Shown piece after piece: positions 11,342 to 24,379 of a stretch of 64,000 nt of DNA. Each line of letters begins with the position of its first letter. Position 1 is the stretch's first letter. The stretch is from assembly GCA_003013855.2 (NCBI GenBank), contig ML058342.1, forward strand, positions 2,107,120 to 2,171,119, written 5' to 3'. The notes below the pieces were generated by a model. That model saw nothing but the letters and a program-made list of their open reading frames with translations. It did no database searches and was not told the DNA's origin. Source of the stretch: Liriodendron chinense (taxonomy: Eukaryota; Streptophyta; Magnoliopsida; Magnoliales; Magnoliaceae). The position numbers and the translations under genes are program-made.

Positions 11342-13716
11342 GTGCGTAGAAGAAACTCCAAGCCCTCAGATTTAGATTACATAGTCTTCGTGGGAAACAT
11401 TACTTTCGATACATCTTCGGAGGACTTGCTCAGGATTTTTGGGAAGGTTGCCAAAGTTAAAGATGTGTTCCTTCCTCAAACCATTAACTCGCTCAATCAC
11501 AGGGATATGCTTTTGTTAGATTTTTGTATGAAGCCAATGCTTATGCGGCCATCAGCACCTTCCATTTCAAAAAAAAAAAAAAAAAAAAAAAATGATGGCA
11601 GAGCAGTAACAGTAGCTCATGCCCAACCGAGAAAGAGGTTCGAAGGCATATCACCTGCCACGGTAATTCCCTCCCCACCCACCTAGATCCCCTCCACAAA
11701 ACCCCTTCCTATGCCCGTAACCAATGTGCCTCCTCTCCAACGTTCTTTCTTGGAAATCACTAAAGGAATCCCTAAATGTAGAAGGGATAGACCTCATGAA
11801 GCACCAATCAGACCCATTCGTGATGTGCCAAGAGCAGATCCATTGGAGGATATATCTGTCAAAGCAAATCCAGCTGAAGTAGATGTGAAAATCCAAGAAC
11901 TGGGGTTTGCTCTTGTGGGAGTAGCAGAAAATAAGGAAGTGCCCCTCATTCGTTTGATGAAATGCCTAAGAGGATTGAGGTTTATGTCAGCTACGATGGA
12001 CATATCGAGAATAGCCAGCGACCGTGTCTTGCTTATTTTTAAGACAGGCATGGAAATCAGAGATTTCCTCTTCGACTCTACCTTACACAGAGACATGGGG
12101 TTAATTAAAGCAGAGGCGTGGACTCCTACATCCATCTTGGAAGGAGAGGGTACATGGATTCAGCTACGGGGGATTCCCTCCCATGCGTGGTTTAATTTGG
12201 TTTTCGTTGGATTGGGTCAGACGTTCGGGAGGGTGATAGAAGTGGACAGGTGCTCTCTGCTTGGTCTGAATCAATTTTCTGCTAGGGCCAAGGTCTCCTT
12301 ACGTTCGGGAGTAGACCTATTTAAGGTTAGGAGGCTCCTCGTATCAGGTGTATCTTATCCTATTTGGGCTGTTATTAAATCATCTAGTCACACCTCGGCC
12401 CTCTCTGTGGAGGATGAAGGGGGTCCTTGTTAGTACGAATCAAATCGCCAATGGGTGGAACAAACTTTTCATTACCCACTTCGCCCACCCCCACCCTTTA
12501 CCCCAGCTCCGGACCCTCCCCCATTCCCTCCCCCACCCCCAACCCCAGTTCCATCCCAACCCCCACCCCCAACCCTAGAGCCAGACCCACCCCCACTCCC
12601 AACCCAAGCACCGGACCCACCCCCACCCCCAGCCCCAACAACGGACCATCCCCCACCCCCAACCCAAGCATCGGACCCACCCCCACCCCCAACCCCAGCA
12701 GCGTTTCATGATAAGAATGGTTTCATCCATTCTACAATAGTTGCGATGGTGAAAATGCAAGCTACAGAAGTTAATGTGACTTCCCTAATAGCGGTTTGTG
12801 TCCAAGCACATCCTACCTGCTTAGACCAGGTCCCCCCCCCCCCCCCCCCCCCCCCCAATCGATGCCTAGGAAGAAGTCCCAAATCTTACTGCCTTGGCCA
12901 TCTCTATGGCCAAAGTCCATCCAGTTCAGGATCTAGAGATTCCTCCCTCTACACAGTCTTTTAAGCATTCAAAATGTTCAACGGATGGCCGTGAATGCAA
13001 CGGTGGAAGGAAGGAGTCGAGAACTAATTAGGACAGATTCAGATTTTGGTGTCCTCAGATCCAAGGGGGCAAAAGCTCTGTCTGTTGGAAGCAGCCCTTT
13101 GAAGGTGTAAGACATGTTCCAAGAGGAACCAGAAGACTCAAATACAGAGGCATGGAACTCCATCTACTTCCCAGAAGCTCATCGGCAGTGCCGTTTGGGT
13201 GGAATCAACGTAGCAGTAGACCTCAACCCATTCCTCTATCCACAGGAAAAACAAGTTGGTAGCACTGTTTTCAGTTTGATGGAAGATGAGGCAAGGGCCC
13301 CATTGCAGCAGCTATCCTTGTTTCAAAGTATAGAGAGTATATTTCCTTTTCAGGGTTCATTCACTAATATTGCAAATGAGGACAGCAAGTTTTTAGATAT
13401 CTCTACTGACCCGGAGGCCTGCGATAATCAAGTCTCAGACAACCTTGAGGTAGGTAGGGTGGCTATGTCATCGATCGAACACCAAAATACAGATTTAACC
13501 ATAGATGCTACAACCATTCCAGAGATAAGCCCTCACCTAGCTCCTAAGAGTGCTTCAAACACCAATCAAATTGGCTTCAAGGAAGTGAATTCAAGTACGG
13601 TTTTTCAGCTAGTAGGGATTGTTGGCGGTAACAGGCCTCTGCTGAGTAATTGGAATGGTATACTACGAAAGATGAAGAGAAGGGCCGAGCCAAACATGAA
13701 GTTACTGGATAGATAA
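11342..13716 (+). pseudogene. LINE ORF1 (RRM / DUF4283 / proline-rich), broken
   Basis: Residues read from 11,378 onward (YIVFVGNITFD... EDLLRIFGKV...) fit an RNA-recognition motif as found at the N-terminus of many plant L1 ORF1 proteins. An A run at about 11,571-11,592 disrupts it. The second part, 11,711-12,433 (240 codons), has the DUF4283-like core (LGLNQFSARAKVSLR, RLLVSGVSYPIW). Then 12,475-12,705 is a repetitive P-rich, T/P-rich stretch, with a 25-C run at 12,832-12,856 that shifts the frame. The tail 13,114-13,716 (200 codons) is acidic and unrecognised, as expected of an ORF1 C-terminus. RNA binding and chaperone function is the family role. Confidence 0.75.
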
Positions 13717-16700
13717 CATCCTCGTCTGGAACGCTCGAGGGGTGGGCAATAAACCCACGATCATATCGTTGAAGCGCTTAATTTGAGAATTTAAGCCTCC
13801 TATCGTTGCCGTCTTGGAACTAATGCTCAATGATGATAAGAGAATCAACATGGGCCTAAAGCTAGGCTTTCACGCCTCTTGTTCGAATGCAACGGAAGGG
13901 GGTAAGGTCTGGGTTTTTTTATAACTCTCTCCTTCAACTAGAGGTAGTGTAAGCCTCCTCTCAGATGCTTACGATAGTAGTGGGGCTGCAAGAAATTGCC
14001 TCAATGGTGGTGGCCTCAGTGGTGTACGCGAAGTGCTCTAGGGTTGAGAGAAGACTCCTTTGGGAGGATGTGAAGCTGGTAGCTAGGAGTGGATCTTTCC
14101 CTTGGATTGCTATAGGGGACTTTAACACGGTCCTCTCATCCTCTGATAGGAAAGGAAACTGTTTATTTGACACAGCTAGTTTATCTGAGTTTGCTGAAGC
14201 TTTGGATAGAGCGGGGCTGTTTGATGCGGGTTTTGTGGGCAATCGTTTTACATGGTGTAACAATCAGATGGGAGGGGCTCGAAAGTGGGTTCGTCTTGAC
14301 CGTGCGTGCTACAACACCCTATGGATGAACAAATTTCCAGCATTCCAAGTGAGATACCTTCATCGCTCTCAATCGGATCATGCTCCTATTTTGCTTTCTT
14401 TCCCTGCTGAAAATCCATCCTATCCAAGACCCTTCAGATTCATGCGCATGTGGCTTCTTCATGACTCCTTTATGGACCAGGTTAGATTAGCTTGGGTTTC
14501 AGACATAGTGGGTGATCCAAGTGTGGTCCTTCTCAAAAAATTAAAGAATGTGAAGGCCGCTCTCAAAATTTGGAACAGGAACGTTTTTGGAAATGTCTTC
14601 CAGAACACCAAGGTGGCTGAAGCAAATGTCCTTCTTGTAGAACAAATTGCCCAATCGTTGGAGGACCCATCTTCTTCTCTCGTCAGGTTGCAGGAACCTA
14701 AGCTCAAGTTGCAACAGGCTGAATTGCAGGAAGAGATTTTTTTTAAACAAAAATCTAGGAATTCCTGGTTGTGCGAAGGAGATCGTAATATAAAATTCTT
14801 TCACAACCAAGCATCGGCCAAAGCCAGGAGGATGTCCATTTAGGAGATCAAGCTTGATTCAGGAGTAGTTACGGTGGATCATCAAGTCATTAAGCAAGCA
14901 GCTGTGGAGTATTTTTCAGGCCTTTTGTCTGCGTCAAATCCAGGGCCAATGGAGGGCCTGCTAGACGTCATCCCAAAACTGATCTCCTTTGAAGAAAATC
15001 AAGGGCTGATGCATGAGACTTCCATTGACAAAGTTCATGAGGTTGTTAACTCCCTCCCTCTTGATGCGGCTTCAAGTCCAAACAGTTTCTCAAGTGATTT
15101 TTTCAAGGGATGTTGGGACATTGTCCAGGATGACGTTGTCAACACTGTCCAAACATTCTTCAGAGGAGAGAGCATTCCAAGAGCTTTCACGTCTTCTTTA
15201 ATCTGCCTTATCCCCAAGAAAGATGCTCCAGATAAGTTCAATGACTTCCGTCCAATTAGCTTATGTAATTGCATATATAATTTTTTTTCTAAAATTGTGG
15301 CAAATAGGTTGAGCTCCTTACTCCCGAAGCTAGTTTCCATGGAACAAGGGGCATTCATAAAGGGCAGATCCATTGCGGAGAGTTGTGCCCTTGTCCAAGA
15401 AATCTTCTGAGACATTGATAGGAAGGTTAGAGGAGGGAACATCCTACTGAAACTAGATGTGGAAAAGGCTTACGATCGGTTAGAATGAGGTTTCCTTAAG
15501 CAAGTGCTTGCAAGATTCGGGTTCTCTCAGTCATGGATTCGTCTAGTTGAAAAGCTCTGGAACAATTGTTGGTTCTCTATCCTAATCAATGGTGAGGCTT
15601 GTGAATACTTCAAATCTTCAAGAGGTCTACACCAAGGCGATCCAATTTTGTCGGCGCTGTTTATCCTTACAGTGAAAGTGCTATGCCGCGGCTTCAAAAG
15701 GTTGGTGGAGAGAGGTTTCTGCTCCCAGTTGCAGATGCGTGGTCACTGTCAGATGGTCTTGCATGTCCTCTACACAGATGACACCATTTTGTTTGCTAAC
15801 GGGAGCTCCAAGTCCCTGCGGGCCATTACATTGTTCCTCCAAAAGTACGAAGCAAGTTCAGGCCAAAAGATTAACATCAACAAAAGTTTGTTTGTCTTAT
15901 CGTCCAACCAGCCCACCTCTCGTTGTAGGATAGTGAAATCAATTCTTTGGTTTAAGAAAGGGGAGACGTCTTTTACTTATCTTGGGGTCCCCATCTATCG
16001 AGGCAGACCAAGGTGGATATATTTTCAGCAAATGCTAGAGAAGATTCGTAGCAGTATTGCCGGTTGGAGCATTAGAATTTTGGGCCAAGCTGGGCGACTT
16101 GTGCTAATTAAACACGTGCTTTGTGGGATGTCGATACACCTGCTGTCCGCGTCTGACATTCCTTCTAGCATGGTGCAAGATTTGGAGAAAGCTTTCTCCA
16201 ATTTTTTCTGGGGATGGTATGATGGTAAAAAGAAGTGTCATTGGACCTCTTGGAAGTCTATTTCAACCCCCATTGACGAGGGTGGTCTGGGTATTCATGG
16301 TATTAAGAGTGTGATGCATGCAGTTCGAATGAAGTTGGCCTGGGCTGTCAAGTTTAGAGTGTCAACCTCGATATGGGGATTATTTTGCAGGTCGAAATAC
16401 AGTAGAAACCTTAATCAGAACAACGTGAGTCCGGACTTAGCCTTTTCCTCCCCAATCTGAAAGTTTATTTGCAAGATGTTGCCTGCCATTTCAACAAAGG
16501 TACGTTGGTTGATGGGAACTAGAAATTGCCATCTCTGGGAGGATAATTGGACTGGTCTTAGGCCTCTCAAAGACTGGTGCATTCAGGCCCCTCCTCCCAA
16601 TCTCAAAGATGCTCTAGTGCAGGCTGTGTTGGGGCATGAAGGGCTGAAGCCGATGGAAGTTTTTTTTTTTTAGTTTGCTGCTTAAAATGGTGCTAGATTA

Positions 16701-17860
16701 CATTAAGGGTGAGGAATCTGTACCACTTCAGATGCCGATACCTGTGTTTGGACAGGTTTTAAGTAAGGGGAATTTGAGGTTAAGGCTGCTTGGAGAATGT
16801 ATAGAAGTGCTGGCCTGAAGAAATCATAGGCCAAATGGGTATGGAATTCCATCGTGCCACCAAAAATCTCTCTCTGGACATGGAAGATTCTCCATAAGGC
16901 AATTCCAATGGATGAAAGAGTCCAGTCCAGAGGCATCTGTCTAGCCTCAAAATGTACCTATTGTGGAAGCTCGCCGATGTCTGCTCCCCAGCCAGAAACC
17001 ATTGATCATCTCTTTAATCAAGGGGAGTTGGCTGATCAGGTATGGAAGCACTTTGAATGTCGAATAGGGGTTGGCGTTCAACCACATTCATATCTTCATG
17101 CTGTTAATCGCGCGAACCAGTGGTGGGCGCTAGCCAGCAATGGTAACTGCTTGTTGGCGTTGACAGGCTTCACCCCTTGTTTCATTTTTTAGGAACTTTG
17201 GCACGCTAGGAATGCAGCTCGCTTTGACGAAAAATTGGTGAATGTTTCAACCATTATCCACAAGGTGCAATCTTGGTTGGAATGGGCCTTTCACCTTCTT
17301 CAAGTTTCTAAGATTTCTCCAAGCTTCGCAAAGGCATTTCCTGATTTAGGCTTGGGCTCTAGACGGCATCATGTCATCTCAGACATACCTGCAGTGATGA
17401 AATGGAAGAGGCCATTGGTCAACTGGTGCTCTCTCAATGTTGACAGTTCGGTCCTGGGTAACCTGGGGCGGTGGAGGGGTCTGTCGGAACAGGGTAGGCG
17501 AGGTCATATTTGCTTTCTCCTTGGCCTATGGTATAAGGTCCAACAACAGAGCTGAGATCAAGGCCTTGGTTGAGGGGTTGGCCTTATGTGTGGATAAGGG
17601 CATATCCAAAGTACAAATTATGTCAGATTCGTAGGTGGTGGTAAATCTCCTTTCTACTCATCACCATCCCCCATCTTAGACCATGTGGTACTGGCAAGCT
17701 AGGTTTTTGGCCTTGAAAAAGGAAGTTCAAGGTTTCGATATATCACACCTTCAGGGAAGCTTACTCCATGGCAGATGGGCTCGCTCGATGGGGTAGTTCC
17801 TCGCAGCAAAACCGTTTATTTACGTCGGCGACGGACCTGCCAGCTAGGATCAGATGTCTA
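13711..17860 (+). pseudogene. LINE ORF2: endonuclease, reverse transcriptase, zf-RVT, RNase H
   Basis: The endonuclease begins near 13,711 (NILVWNARGVGN). It has GDFN at 14,115-14,126 and SDH at about 14,373-14,381, both catalytic signatures. The RT occupies about 14,874-16,460, with LIPKKDAPDKFNDFRPISLCN, then LKLDVEKAYDRL, QGDP and active site YTDD at 15,771-15,782 (a variant of the usual (F/Y)ADD). A zf-RVT block with conserved C..C and H follows (16,850-17,190). RNase H-like sequence runs 17,395-17,830 (NNRAEIKALVEGL). Premature stops are at about 13,784, 14,842, 15,408, 15,486 and 16,458; several look like TGG-to-TGA or CGA-to-TGA changes. It is not functional now. Confidence 0.85.
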
Positions 17861-18053
17861 CTTTGTCTGGACAGAACGGGATTGGGGTACATTAGAAGAC
17901 CTTAATCTAAGGTATTTTTTCTTTTTTCTCAGGTATGAGTATGTAAGTGTGTAGAGAGGATAGGTGGAGCCTGGCTTTTTGTGTGATCTCCACCCGAATG
18001 TCCATATTGTAGTTTTCTATATATAAACTTCCAGTTAAAAAAAAAAAAAAAAA

Positions 18054-18610
18054 GAGCACCAGTTTCATCTTTCATAACATGAAGCCAACCTAATGGTGAA
18101 GAGCTAACAGTTTTAGGCTCATCAGGAAGATCTATGTATAGTGTTAGAATTAAGGGAGGCATTAGTCAACAATATTAGAAGTACTCAAGGCAACAAGTCT
18201 CATCTCATGTTTTAGTAGTCATATGACGTTTGGGTGGACTAGAGATAGCACGTAATTGAGTAGTACTATTGGTACTAAGAGCATTGAAAATAGGAAAATC
18301 AATAGCAAGATCATTACTCTGGATAACATCAATCAAAAGGAAAGCAGTAGAGATTGTACTTAAGTCATTAGAGGAATCATCTAGGGTAACAGACTCGATA
18401 TTGTCTCTTATAGGTGGTGTATGTGCAAAGTGATCTATTGTGTGGTTGGTTATCATTACAATAATTGAACCATTTTGCATAAATAGAAAGCTCCCCTAAA
18501 TTTGTGCACTGTGAAATAAAGAAGCGGGGTTAGTACAAGGGAGAATCATCTCTTCAAAGGCAACATCTCTAGTAAAAGGATGCAAACACTTGCAACCTTT
18601 TGTTGTGTTT
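18054..18610 (-). pseudogene. Ty1-copia integrase C-end to RT N-end, decayed
   Basis: On the minus strand, about 18,490-18,600 reads KGCKCLHPFTRDVAFEE, matching the copia 'KGYKC(Y/F)HP' block at the end of integrase. Reading on, 18,060-18,130 gives EPKTVSSSPLGWLHVMKDE, the start of the copia RT domain. The piece between is a variable linker. It is the upstream part of the same element as 10,300-11,081, separated by the LINE. The unit ends abruptly at an AT-rich run near 18,610. Confidence 0.7.
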
Positions 18611-19760
18611 TTTTTAAATTTTTAATGAAATAATAATAATAATAAATTTTTTTTCAAAATAGTTTGAGAAGAAAAATATTTTCTCCTACATTACTTGGAA
18701 AGGAAAAAAGAAAAGAGTTTATTAGTGGGGTTTGTGTACCTTACTACTTGGATAAAACTGAGGGAGAAGGAGGCTTGTGTGCTCCAGTGCGGAGCGCAAG
18801 TGTACGCATGGGCATGGGCGAGGGCGTGGTCGTGGTGTGGGAAGTGTGGTTGTAGTAGCGCTAGTTGGAGCACTTTGCACTTTGCACAGACATGTGAGTC
18901 GCGGTTTGAAGGTAGTAAGAGACTACTGAATGTGATTGAGAGCATTTTATAAGGCTGGAGTTTTTTACTGTTACAAAAATGACCGTTGTGCATGAAACGG
19001 TCTTGCAACGGTCAAAACCATACAAAAACGGCTAGCATGCAACAATTATGAATATTGCAGCCATTGGTTGCATGTAACGGTTAGAAAATGGTTACTAACA
19101 ACTAGTTTTTAACGGTCAGAAACAGTCACTAACGGCTAGTTTCTAATGGTCATATTATTTATGACTTGAGCCATAACTCCCAACCCAAGTGCTTATATAA
19201 GCAATGCTTGCTGGGATCATTTCCACAACAATAAAAAACACATCTCCTCTTCTTTACATATCTCCTAAATGGCCAAGCATCCAACTTAGTATGTCAATCA
19301 GTCCAGAATTCAGTGAGTTAGCTTGACATCCAACTAAGTGAGTCAAATCAGAATTCTGACTCAGTAAGTTTATAAACTTGGTGAAGAACTCTTTTTTTAT
19401 TTTTCCCAGTAAGGTCAGAACTATAATCAAGAATCTTCCAGATGAACTGTGTTGAATGAGTTCCTACAGGGGTTTCTTCATAATTGCTGCATGCAAAATC
19501 CAATAGGATTGTTGTATCATGGAAGAGATTTGCCACGTAGCCCATCAATGATCTTAGACAAGAGGGTGCAAATAACTCTTTAAGGACAACGTATCTTATA
19601 CGTGCTTTAGCCTGATTTAAATTAAATATTTTCTTTATTTTTTTCGGTGTTCGAATTATAATTATTTTTAGTATATTTCTAACACCTTTACATTAAACAC
19701 TATAACTCATAAACACATAGAGAAGAAATCACAAATTGAATTTATTTTCAGCATTATTCC
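18611..19760 (+). other. LTR-like region with AACGG array and TATA box
   Basis: Between about 18,985 and 19,150 the motif AACGGTY or AACGGCTAG recurs at least six times. A TATA-like 'tatataa' lies at 19,194-19,200, about 45 bp downstream of the array. The arrangement (motif cluster, TATA, transcribed leader) looks like an LTR U3/R boundary, but I could not define TG..CA ends or a partner LTR. A run of 'cgcatgggcatgggcgaggg' lies at about 18,804-18,823. Confidence 0.35.
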
Positions 19761-20742
19761 TGATGTTAGTGTTGTTTGCCTAGTAATCTGATGTGTTAAT
19801 CTTAACTATTGATTTGATGATCTTGATTGTAGATCATGATGATCATATAGATCCTATGTGGACTTACATTAATGCCATGATTAATATGTATGTATATCTT
19901 AAATTGTACATGTACATGGATTAAAGGAGAGGTTCTCTAGTTGTCCTTGAGAACTTGAGATTTAGCACCATTGATCTCAGTGCCTTGTCATTAATTCCTT
20001 GAGAACTCTATGTGGCACCAAGTTTTTGTGTCTAGCATAAAGGCTTTGCTAAATGATCTTTTTATAGAGTAGGAAATTTTAAGTGGAGATCATCTAGAGC
20101 AATTCTAGACAAGTGCTTAGGCCTCATAATGAGGTATTTAGAGTTCTAAGGGCTTAATTTTCCACCAACAAGTGATTACATAATTATAAACACATGTTAG
20201 TATCTCATTAGACGATAAAAAGTGCATTATGTGTGATCTTGGGAGCTAGCGGACTAGTGCCTAGCGCTTAGGCATTCGTGCCTATACCTTGGACGAGTGG
20301 TACTAAGTGCTTTATGTGCGGAGTAAAGTATTTGCTTAAGAATTTCTCTATAAAGTAAGATAAAGGGGAATTTTAGGCACATAGCATCTGGACCTAATCT
20401 AGACAAGCTCTTGGGCTCCATTTGATATATGCAGTCCCATTTTGGGGAGTGACAAACTCCATGTCAACAAGAACAAACAGAATGAGGGTCATTTCATGCA
20501 TCATCATTTACTATGTTCTTAGAGATAAGATAACAAAGAATTTACTATTGTGGATGACCAAGCCATTGATACCATACATCTTTAGAAATTTGAGTATTAT
20601 GATTTGAATATAATGCATCTATAGACACCTCACCTAAATCACAAGATTCTACTCCTGAACAACCTAGTTATACCTTAATAAAACCACACCTAGAACCCTC
20701 GATCACCATTGGACTCCTGACCAATCAAGAAGAAGAATTCAT
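19761..20742. other. Non-coding, possible copia remnant
   Basis: AT-rich sequence without an ORF of interest. On the minus strand at about 20,545-20,595 the residues SKDVWYQWLGHPQ resemble the GAG-pre-integrase block (W...LGHP) of copia elements, so a small fragment may be present. Nothing else was identified. Confidence 0.35.
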
Positions 20743-22429
20743 GGCTCATCACAGATGAAATTATTGGGTGCGATAAAGATATTACCAACCGTCGACCCCT
20801 TAATCTAAACCAATGATCATCACATACTAAAATCTGTGACCCAGTCAATATTCAGATAAAGTTGCACATATCAACCGAAAGAAGCATTGGAAACCAATTA
20901 AAAAAAGAGACATTTCCATCCGAAGATAATAAATGGCTCAAACCATCTAATCGCATACCCCATGAACCCAAACCTAGCTGAAAAACGAACCTAAAAATGA
21001 AAGGAGGCATGGTAGAAAGTTGTTGGACTGGAAGAATACAATAAGAAAACTGTCAGCCCGCTGCACGCTAACAGCCACCTGGAATTCTTTTTTCCCACTA
21101 GAGATATGGATCCCGTCTTTCAAATCTTGCGATACCAAAAAAATGACAAGTGTCCACTGACAATCTACAACGGGCCAACGATTTTTCATTATAAATTCGA
21201 CCTCCAGCAGTCGATGAAAGAAGAGGTGGAACGTCTCATGAGACAAAAAATAGAGAGGAGAGATCAGAAGAGGAGTAGGACATAAGGAAACCCTACCTAG
21301 TCCAAATGACCAGCACTTGGAAAAGTCAACTCATTCAAGAAAGTTAGCCAGCACAGGAGTATGGTCAAAATCAACGACATTTGACTACCCTTTTGGAAAA
21401 AAGGGTGTCTGCCCATTCCACACATTCCTGATATGCCCTTTCTCATCACTTACATTATAATTTGTTTTATTTTCATATATCTTTAATTTATCTTGTTCGT
21501 CTGCCCGAAGTAGCTTGATTTTGCTTATCAAGGCTAGGATTTCTTTTGTTTTTACCTGCTCAGTTCTCTTAAAGGGCTACGCAAAGCATGGCTAGATATA
21601 AAATGATACTACAGAATTAAATTCCCTTGAAAGTCATTCATCCCATAAAGTAAAGACTATATGGTATGCGGGAAGATGAGGGTACTTGACCCCTTCCTCT
21701 TCCATCACCCTTACCCAAACCTTACGATCATAGGCTAAGCATCAGAGTCATTTAGGTCAATGGATTTCAAAATCCCCCAACCTCGAGGCAAATTTATGGA
21801 CGCTAGCCGATCATGGATATAATCAGGACTCATCAAGTGGTTTTCCTGTTGGGCCTAGCAGTCTGGTTATTTTAATCAGCTTCTCAAAGATTTTTTACCA
21901 TTGAAGTTTTGTTTTAATCGTTAAAAATGCTTTGATCACACTTGATTATAATCTGATGGTCCACTTCTGATTGGCATGTGATATAAATATTAGTGGATGA
22001 TCATGGTATTAGAGAAATTAGATCATGAGTATATGTATAGATGAGGTAGATCGACGCACTTTTCTCATACTAGGTTACACAGTTATACATAGGGTGGCGG
22101 AGTACCATATTGGTATTCTCCTGAAACCCTAACCTCCTCCTTATATATTTAATCATATTTCATAAGGGATGATATGAGAAGCTCTAGACACCCTTTTCGC
22201 TTGGGTGCGTAATCAAATAAATGAGAAAAAGAGAGTGTAAAATTAGGATATTATTTTTGAATTTGGAGAAAAACACATTCAGTTGCATTAACTCTAATGA
22301 AATTCCATCAGAATCACATGACTTGGCATAATTATTATCAATAAATTAATCCAAACATATTTTGGCTCTGATGGGTTGAGGATCCTAACTGGTGTGCTCG
22401 AATACATTCCCACATATTACATACATTCC

Positions 22430-24028
22430 TGTTGAGCCTTGAAATAATGTTATCTGAGCCCCAATTCATAAAATAATTGCATAGTTTAAGTTGTTAAAGT
22501 TAAGGACTTATGCTTATTTTGTATTTGCAGGTAATAGAGAGAGATGTCATGCTCTTAATACTAATTTGAAAGATTTAGATTGCTTAGGAATCAAGAAAAA
22601 TCATGTCAAAGAATGGAGAAGAAAAGCCATAGAGAAATCATGTTACAAGACTTGGATTGTCCAGAAAATCAATGTGCAAAGTTGTAGGGCCAGAAAAGTA
22701 ATACGCAGAAAGTTGCAGATTCTATAATAAATCGACAGAGCTTGTAGATCAATTGGCAGAATGCTGATTTTGGCAGATTTGTTGCTGAACTAAAGTGCGG
22801 GTTGTCGATTAATCGATAGGCCACTTGCGATTGATCGACAAACCAGTTGCGATTGATCAAAAATAAAAACCGATCAATTGGCCAACTACCACCCAAAGTC
22901 CAAATTCAGTTTTTACAGTTGACCCGAAAAACTGATTGATCGCCTAGACCAACGGATTAATCGGCCACCGACTCGAACTACATAAACACTTACGCAATTC
23001 TAGAAGATTCTAAGTCGGTGGCAGATTTTTTCTATAAAAGTACACCTCTATGTCATTCCTAAGGCATCCTAGAAGAGATCTAAATACTTGGGAGGTGGAG
23101 AGGATCGTCGTGGAGTATCCATAACTCCTCTGAATGCGGTTTTTTCAGAGTTTCTATGTTTTTTAATAGTTTTTCTTTTGAATTTTAGTTCAACTTCGTA
23201 ATGATTTGTTAGAACTCTTAGCTAGAGCTAAGGGTGAAGCTTATAGTTGTTTACAATGCTTTATTTGATTTAATTCAAGTACTTTGAGATTTAATGAAGA
23301 ACACTTCTAGTTCTAGTTTGAAATGAAGTTGATATTTTTAGTTTAATCTTCTGTCTCTTGTGATTATGCTTCATGAGATGTTTTAATTTACTGAGATTGA
23401 TCAATAGGTTGTTGTTAATAAGATTTTGGGTTGTGGAGATCTTAGATCCATCATGATATATTGCATGCTAGGTGATCTTACAAATCAAGTTTCCTAGGTG
23501 CTTATCTAGAACTAAACTAAAAGAAGTTTTTATCTTTTGATTTTATCTAAGAAAAATATTTTATATGTTGATATTGGTTTAATTGAAGTTCAATTCATGC
23601 TAATAAGTTAAGTCTAGTGACAAGACTTGAAGAAGAATCATGAATGTGATTAGATACGCCCAATGCCTTAGTTGTTATGAGAGAACCATATCAGTAGATG
23701 ATCCATCTATATGAGATATATTGTGATGATTTGATTGCTTCATATTCCGATTAGATAGGGATAGAACATCTATTCCAATTGAGTTATTAGCTTGAATAGT
23801 TAAATTTGTATTGTAAATGATTATAAGTGGATCATTGGTGCTCTAGTGTTTATTTTTCTGATTTAGTAGAAAGTTTTATATTCTTAAAATCCATCATTTG
23901 ATACAAATCCGAATTTAGTCAATCCTAATTACATAGTTTAGAATTGTTACAACAATCATTGAAGACGATCTTTATCTCACGATCAAATTATTATTACATT
24001 GCAGCCTTGCACTTGAGGCGAGCGAACA
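22430..24028 (+). repeat. 5' LTR of gag-protease gypsy element
   Basis: 1,599 bp from 'tgttgagcc' to 'gcgagcgaaca'. A TATA box 'tataaaa' lies at 23,033-23,039. Upstream, at about 22,725-22,975, is a cluster of GATTGATCGA / GATCAATC motifs. The 3' LTR has the same layout. Confidence 0.85.
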
Positions 24029-24034
24029 AGTTTT

Positions 24035-24052
24035 TGACGTCGTTGCCGGGGA
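24035..24052 (+). promoter_or_regulatory. Primer binding site (gypsy type)
   Basis: 'tgacgtcgttgccgggga', 6 nt after the LTR end. It differs at two positions from the 'tggcgccgttgccgggga' primer site common in Athila/Tat relatives. Confidence 0.7.
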
Positions 24053-24379
24053 TTAGGTTAACGATTCTAAATTTTGTAATTAGGGTATAGTTAGGTTAGA
24101 TAGGTTAGGTTAGGATTTATTATTTTAGTAGATTTTTCTTAGAATTTTTCTACTACTAACAGTTTTTTGTTTGTTTTGTAGGATTTTCTTCACTAACCTA
24201 GTTCTTCAAATCTGGTAACACCGTTCTAACTTAGACTCCCTTATTTCTTAGTTTTTATTTTTATTTTTCAGTTTTTTATATTTTAGGTTTAGTTTAATTT
24301 TGATGTGGTTTATGCCCCATTGAGAGCGTGATCATACATCGCGACTTCTTAGTGAGGGAGGTTTAGTTGGAGGATTAAT

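Larger units (their letters stand above)
11085..18053 (+). mobile_element. Non-LTR retrotransposon (L1-type LINE), near full length
   Basis: Order on the plus strand: ORF1 with an RRM and a DUF4283-like domain, a proline-rich linker, then ORF2 with AP-endonuclease, reverse transcriptase, zf-RVT and RNase H, then a 17-A tail at 18,037-18,053. The insertion splits a minus-strand copia RT. The copia blocks either side (around 11,050 and 18,060) would be close together, with roughly 60 bp of target apparently lost, and I see no clear target duplication. The first 210 bp are an inverted ORF1 fragment. ORFs carry stops, so the copy is inactive. Confidence 0.85.

Noticed and set aside
11571..11593. 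Internal A run as a LINE poly-A tail
   Set aside because: It lies within ORF1, with coding similarity on both sides and no target duplication; more likely an expanded A tract in the RRM-linker region.
12498..12760. Glycine-rich ORFs on the minus strand
   Set aside because: Mirror of the proline-rich LINE ORF1 linker.
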